64,000 bases of DNA, taken from Prunella strophiata. Lineage: Eukaryota; Chordata; Aves; Passeriformes; Prunellidae. A program made the position numbers and the translations under genes. This document shows positions 61,015-64,000 of the stretch, piece after piece. Below the pieces are notes generated by a model. It saw only the letters and a program-made list of their open reading frames with translations, was not told the DNA's origin and did not search any database. The stretch lies in NCBI GenBank assembly GCA_036583965.1, contig JAZBQD010000027.1, positions 8,409,187-8,473,186 of the forward strand, in the 5' to 3' direction. Numbering within the stretch: the first letter of the stretch is position 1; each line of letters starts with the position of its first letter.

Positions 61015-61125
61015 GTCCAAAGCACGTTTCTCTGTGGTAATAAAAAGATTGTGGTCATTTCAAAAGCAATTAAGGTCTCATAATCGATTATGCTTTTACC
61101 ACAGCCATCTTTGCCCTTGAAGCAC
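61015..61125. promoter_or_regulatory. candidate regulatory element with nested palindromes
   Basis: A perfect 14-bp palindrome CATAATCGATTATG (61079-61092) lies between 9-bp inverted arms CTGTGGTAA (61032-61040) and TTACCACAG (61096-61104). The arms carry RUNX-type TGTGGT cores in opposite orientation; the centre contains ATCGAT, close to CUX/ONECUT-type sites. A further CAATTAAG homeodomain core lies between them. Matrix assignments are from general knowledge. Symmetry is seen directly, function inferred. Confidence 0.3.
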
Positions 61126-61129
61126 ACAC

Positions 61130-63430
61130 CCAAGTAGAGAGGAACTGATGGACATTTTCATATGCCCTGCATGCCACTCTAGAAGCTCTTCTTTCTATTT
61201 CTGCCTAGTCAGATTCCAAAAATCTTCCAAAGCCAAAACATTATAAAGTCAAAACCCTAAGAGAGGCCTGCTTTTACTGTCTCATCACTGTCACAGAAAA
61301 TGAAAGGGAGAAGGCTGTAGTTGTTCTAGTCATTCATAGCAGGGATGTTCTCATTAGGAAAGGATTATGGCCCTGTGGCCAAGATCAACCAATAAAGTTG
61401 GGGTTTGAATCCATGGACAGGGCAAATTCCATTAAGGCACATCATCCTCCTTTCACATGGGTGGTGTGTGCAAGCAATTGCTATCTCAGAGGGCAGCATG
61501 GTGTCTCCACAGCCACTTCCAGGGAAATGGAACCATGTTCTGTCCATGCTTGGTGCTGAGACAGCAACAGTGCACAGGACCTCCTTGTTCAGCCAGCTCT
61601 CTTTCTATAAAGTACCAAGTGGGAGGAAAAAAAAAAAATCCTACCACCTGCAGCCCAGCCCCTTGGCAGAGAAGAGATAGGATCTTTATTTTTTCACCCA
61701 TGGTGTGGCAGATAGCAAACAGACATATACAGACATCTTGAAACTTCCTACCCTAGAAGCTGAGGCTTCTTGCTGAACAGCTAACATGAGCCATGAGAAC
61801 CTGATTAAGAGGTCCACTGGTTTCCCTGATTGTATTTGAATCCATGATCCCCTGCCTGAACACAAATAAAAGTAGACAACAGGTTATTTCTTGCCACTAC
61901 AGCAACTTTCAACATATTGGACTGTTTGTATCATATATCACCATTCTTATTTTTTTCCCTAAACTGAACAATCAATTTTCTCCCACCCTTCCAGGGTTGC
62001 TGTCTAAGGTCCCTTCATGCAGCTGATTTCTCCTATCATATCTTGCCCTTGTCTTCACAAAAAATCTCTTTTCAGGTTGTGCTTTGCCAAACTCACTTAT
62101 GCCTTTAAGCTGGCCTCAGCAGGGACAACTCCAAAATTAATAAGTATGCTGCCCTTCTACCACGCCAAGTGGTAAGGAAAGACTTATAGAGCAACAAGTC
62201 CAGAATAGAGCCCTCAGGATCTCCCAGCCTGTAGTGTGAAAGCTTGACAATGAAATTAGGATAATCAGTCCCTGAGTATTCTCTTGAACCAGCCTTACAG
62301 TCATGGTAGAGAAGATTCAAGATTCACCTCAGCTCAGCTTCCCTAGCCCAGTTGCAAGGCAACAAAGCTCCTGTTTTCTTTCAAAACCTTTTGAAAATGA
62401 TAGTCAATACAATAGTCTTAGCCTTAAATTACTGTATATACATACCTACATATATGTACCTAAATAAAATAATCAGAGAGGGAGCAAAAGTTTGCCAGCA
62501 GCCTGGGGCTTCCTTCTCTGACCAGATGTACCCAGTTCATTTCCAGTAAAATTCCATGGAAGCCACTGGCATCCCACTGGGATGTGCTAGGCACATATTA
62601 ACTTGCTAAAATAACACAAGAGATTTGCATGAGTTCTGCTGTAATCTATCACTTCTCACTTTTTTTTTTTTTATAGTCACTATGGTATCAAAGCAAAGTA
62701 CAACAGTATGGAAACTCAGGGTCATAGGCCAGCTTACTCCTGCTCAGCATCCTCAACCTGCTGTGCTGGGTCCCCTTACACTCAGCTCATGTGGTTTGAA
62801 ATTTCTTGGCCTTAAAAGCCTCTAACACTGACCTTCAGGACTTCTCCTCTGTTGCCCTCTCTCAGATTTGGGGTCTCACAGCCATGAGAGTCCTGCAGCC
62901 AGTGTGATGCATTGCTTGACTCCCATAAGATAGAATACATCTGTTCCCAAAGGCTCCAGACCAGCATCCAGGTGGATGCTTTGAGAAGCAAGGCTGCTGA
63001 AGTTCTTAATTTGAATAAAGGATCATCAAAGCTTAAGAAAGCAAGTCATTAACATAATGCCTGCAACAACCTTCAGCCTCCCTTTGGTTTCATTTTGTCA
63101 GGAAGCAGCTCCAGCAAAGAAGATACACACCATCCACAGTGAAAACAGACTGCTATGCTATTAACAGAAGAGCTTGGAAACAAGCCTGACTCAAAAATCC
63201 AGTTCTAGACACCCCCAGAATTTTTGTGAACCCCCCTGAGAGACTCACATCCAAGCTGCATGGCTCACAGTCCTTGCTTTTGACCTCTGCTCCCCCGTGA
63301 CGAGCAGCAGCCACCAGCAGAACATCGGCCAAGTGCGAAGCGGAGCTGGCTGCCCTCGTGAAGTGCCTCTGCCTAGGACTCTGACATCTCCTCCCACTCA
63401 TTCATGCCCTCCATACTGCAGCCTCATCAT
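61130..63430. other. non-coding stretch, no gene seen
   Basis: Single-copy DNA with an A-run near 61628-61639 and a T-run near 62661-62672. Open frames (up to 94 codons) are overlapping and random in composition. Pyrimidine-tract acceptor near 62080 without a following exon. No named transposon. Confidence 0.4.
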
Positions 63431-63439
63431 CCCAGACCT

Positions 63440-63840
63440 CTAATCACTTCATCTACACGCTGTCCATAAATTAGGACACATCACAGTGTTATTTGGGGCA
63501 CTGAACAAGATTACTGTGCAATTACACCAACGAGCCACCTTTATCTCCAGGCTTGAAATCATGCCTTTACTTAAAACACTTTAAATCAATAAAATTATAC
63601 TGTAGCCATAGACAGTACATACAGTTTTGCTTGCTGGAATGACCCCCATTATGTTCAATGGGAGATCTGTTTCTGCCTGATTCAAGCACAGCAAACAGAC
63701 TTCAAGTAATGGCAAATGTCAAGTGGTTTTAGGAGGAAATAATTATAAATCATTCATGACACCCTGCTATGTCCTAGCTGTTGGCTGGCTTATTCCTCTT
63801 GATTAGTGCTAATTTGCATACAACTCAGACCAGTGCAGCA
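63440..63840. promoter_or_regulatory. candidate conserved non-coding element with octamer
   Basis: Repeat-free, high-complexity block. It contains ATTAG/CTAAT inverted cores (63802-63806 and 63809-63813) directly overlapping a perfect octamer ATTTGCAT (63812-63819), GGAAATAATTATAAATCATTC near 63736, and GTGCAATTACACC near 63515. POU-plus-homeodomain composite sites of this kind are common in neural enhancers. Conservation not measured. Confidence 0.3.
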
Positions 63841-63849
63841 GTGACAGAG

Positions 63850-64000
63850 GCTCATCCAGAGAAAAGCAGGTACCCTGAAACACAAAGGCAGCTGGATGGA
63901 CTATGATGGTAGAGACATAAATTGTGAGTAACAGAGAAAGCACACAGGGAGTGATCTAACCATCTCTTCCTACTTAATAATCATCAAAGAGACCCAGCAG
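63850..64000. other. non-coding window edge
   Basis: Short single-copy tail of the window; nothing recognisable. Confidence 0.4.

Noticed and set aside
1..64000. CRISPR arrays, insertion sequences, operons, phage or plasmid modules
   Set aside because: No regularly spaced repeats, no dense co-directional coding and no ribosome-binding-site pattern; the window is vertebrate-type nuclear DNA.

Overview
This window reads as vertebrate nuclear DNA, most likely from a bird. The signs are sparse transposable elements, two degenerate fragments resembling the 3' part of CR1 LINEs, a few eroded MIR-type SINE relics, no Alu or intact L1, many short homopolymer runs, moderate AT content and general CpG depletion. 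No database could be searched, so the species and the locus are inference. I recognise no complete protein-coding gene, no rRNA or tRNA, no CRISPR array and no prokaryotic-style operon. The longest open frames (about 150-190 codons at 7.8-8.3, 10.8-11.3, 16.0-16.5, 23.0-23.5, 50.5-51.1 and 56.1-56.6 kb) have low-complexity or unnatural composition and look like chance.

Layout. 0-6 kb: the best coding-like signal of the window is on the minus strand at 3530-3752. It has a pyrimidine-rich splice acceptor, 73 sense codons with coding-like codon structure and a stop. An AT-rich possible 3'UTR follows, ending at a perfect inverted repeat (2854-2877) that carries an AATAAA on each strand. The same region holds a small CpG cluster (about 4.1 kb), a G-quadruplex motif and a perfect 14-bp-arm hairpin (4774-4805). 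6-34 kb: intergenic or intronic DNA with scattered AT-rich, high-complexity blocks that look like conserved non-coding elements, MIR relics, a palindromic relic at 23.8 kb and a clear local tandem duplication of about 150 bp at 30.3-30.6 kb. 34-48 kb: an AT-rich stretch, poor in open frames, with several candidate regulatory blocks, a CR1 fragment and weak single-exon candidates on the plus strand (38.8 and 42.3 kb). 48-64 kb: GC-richer segments (50.5-53.8 kb) with G-quadruplex motifs, candidate regulatory blocks (54.0-54.5, 57.9-58.2, 61.0-61.1, 63.4-63.8 kb) and a CR1 3' fragment (60.5 kb).

Taken together the window looks like a gene-poor, regulatory-type landscape. It may touch the 3' end of a minus-strand gene whose other exons lie at higher coordinates or outside the window. 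All regulatory calls rest on sequence texture (dense TAAT, octamer, RUNX and bZIP-like sites, retained CpGs, absence of repeats), not on measured conservation. They need alignment to other amniotes to confirm.
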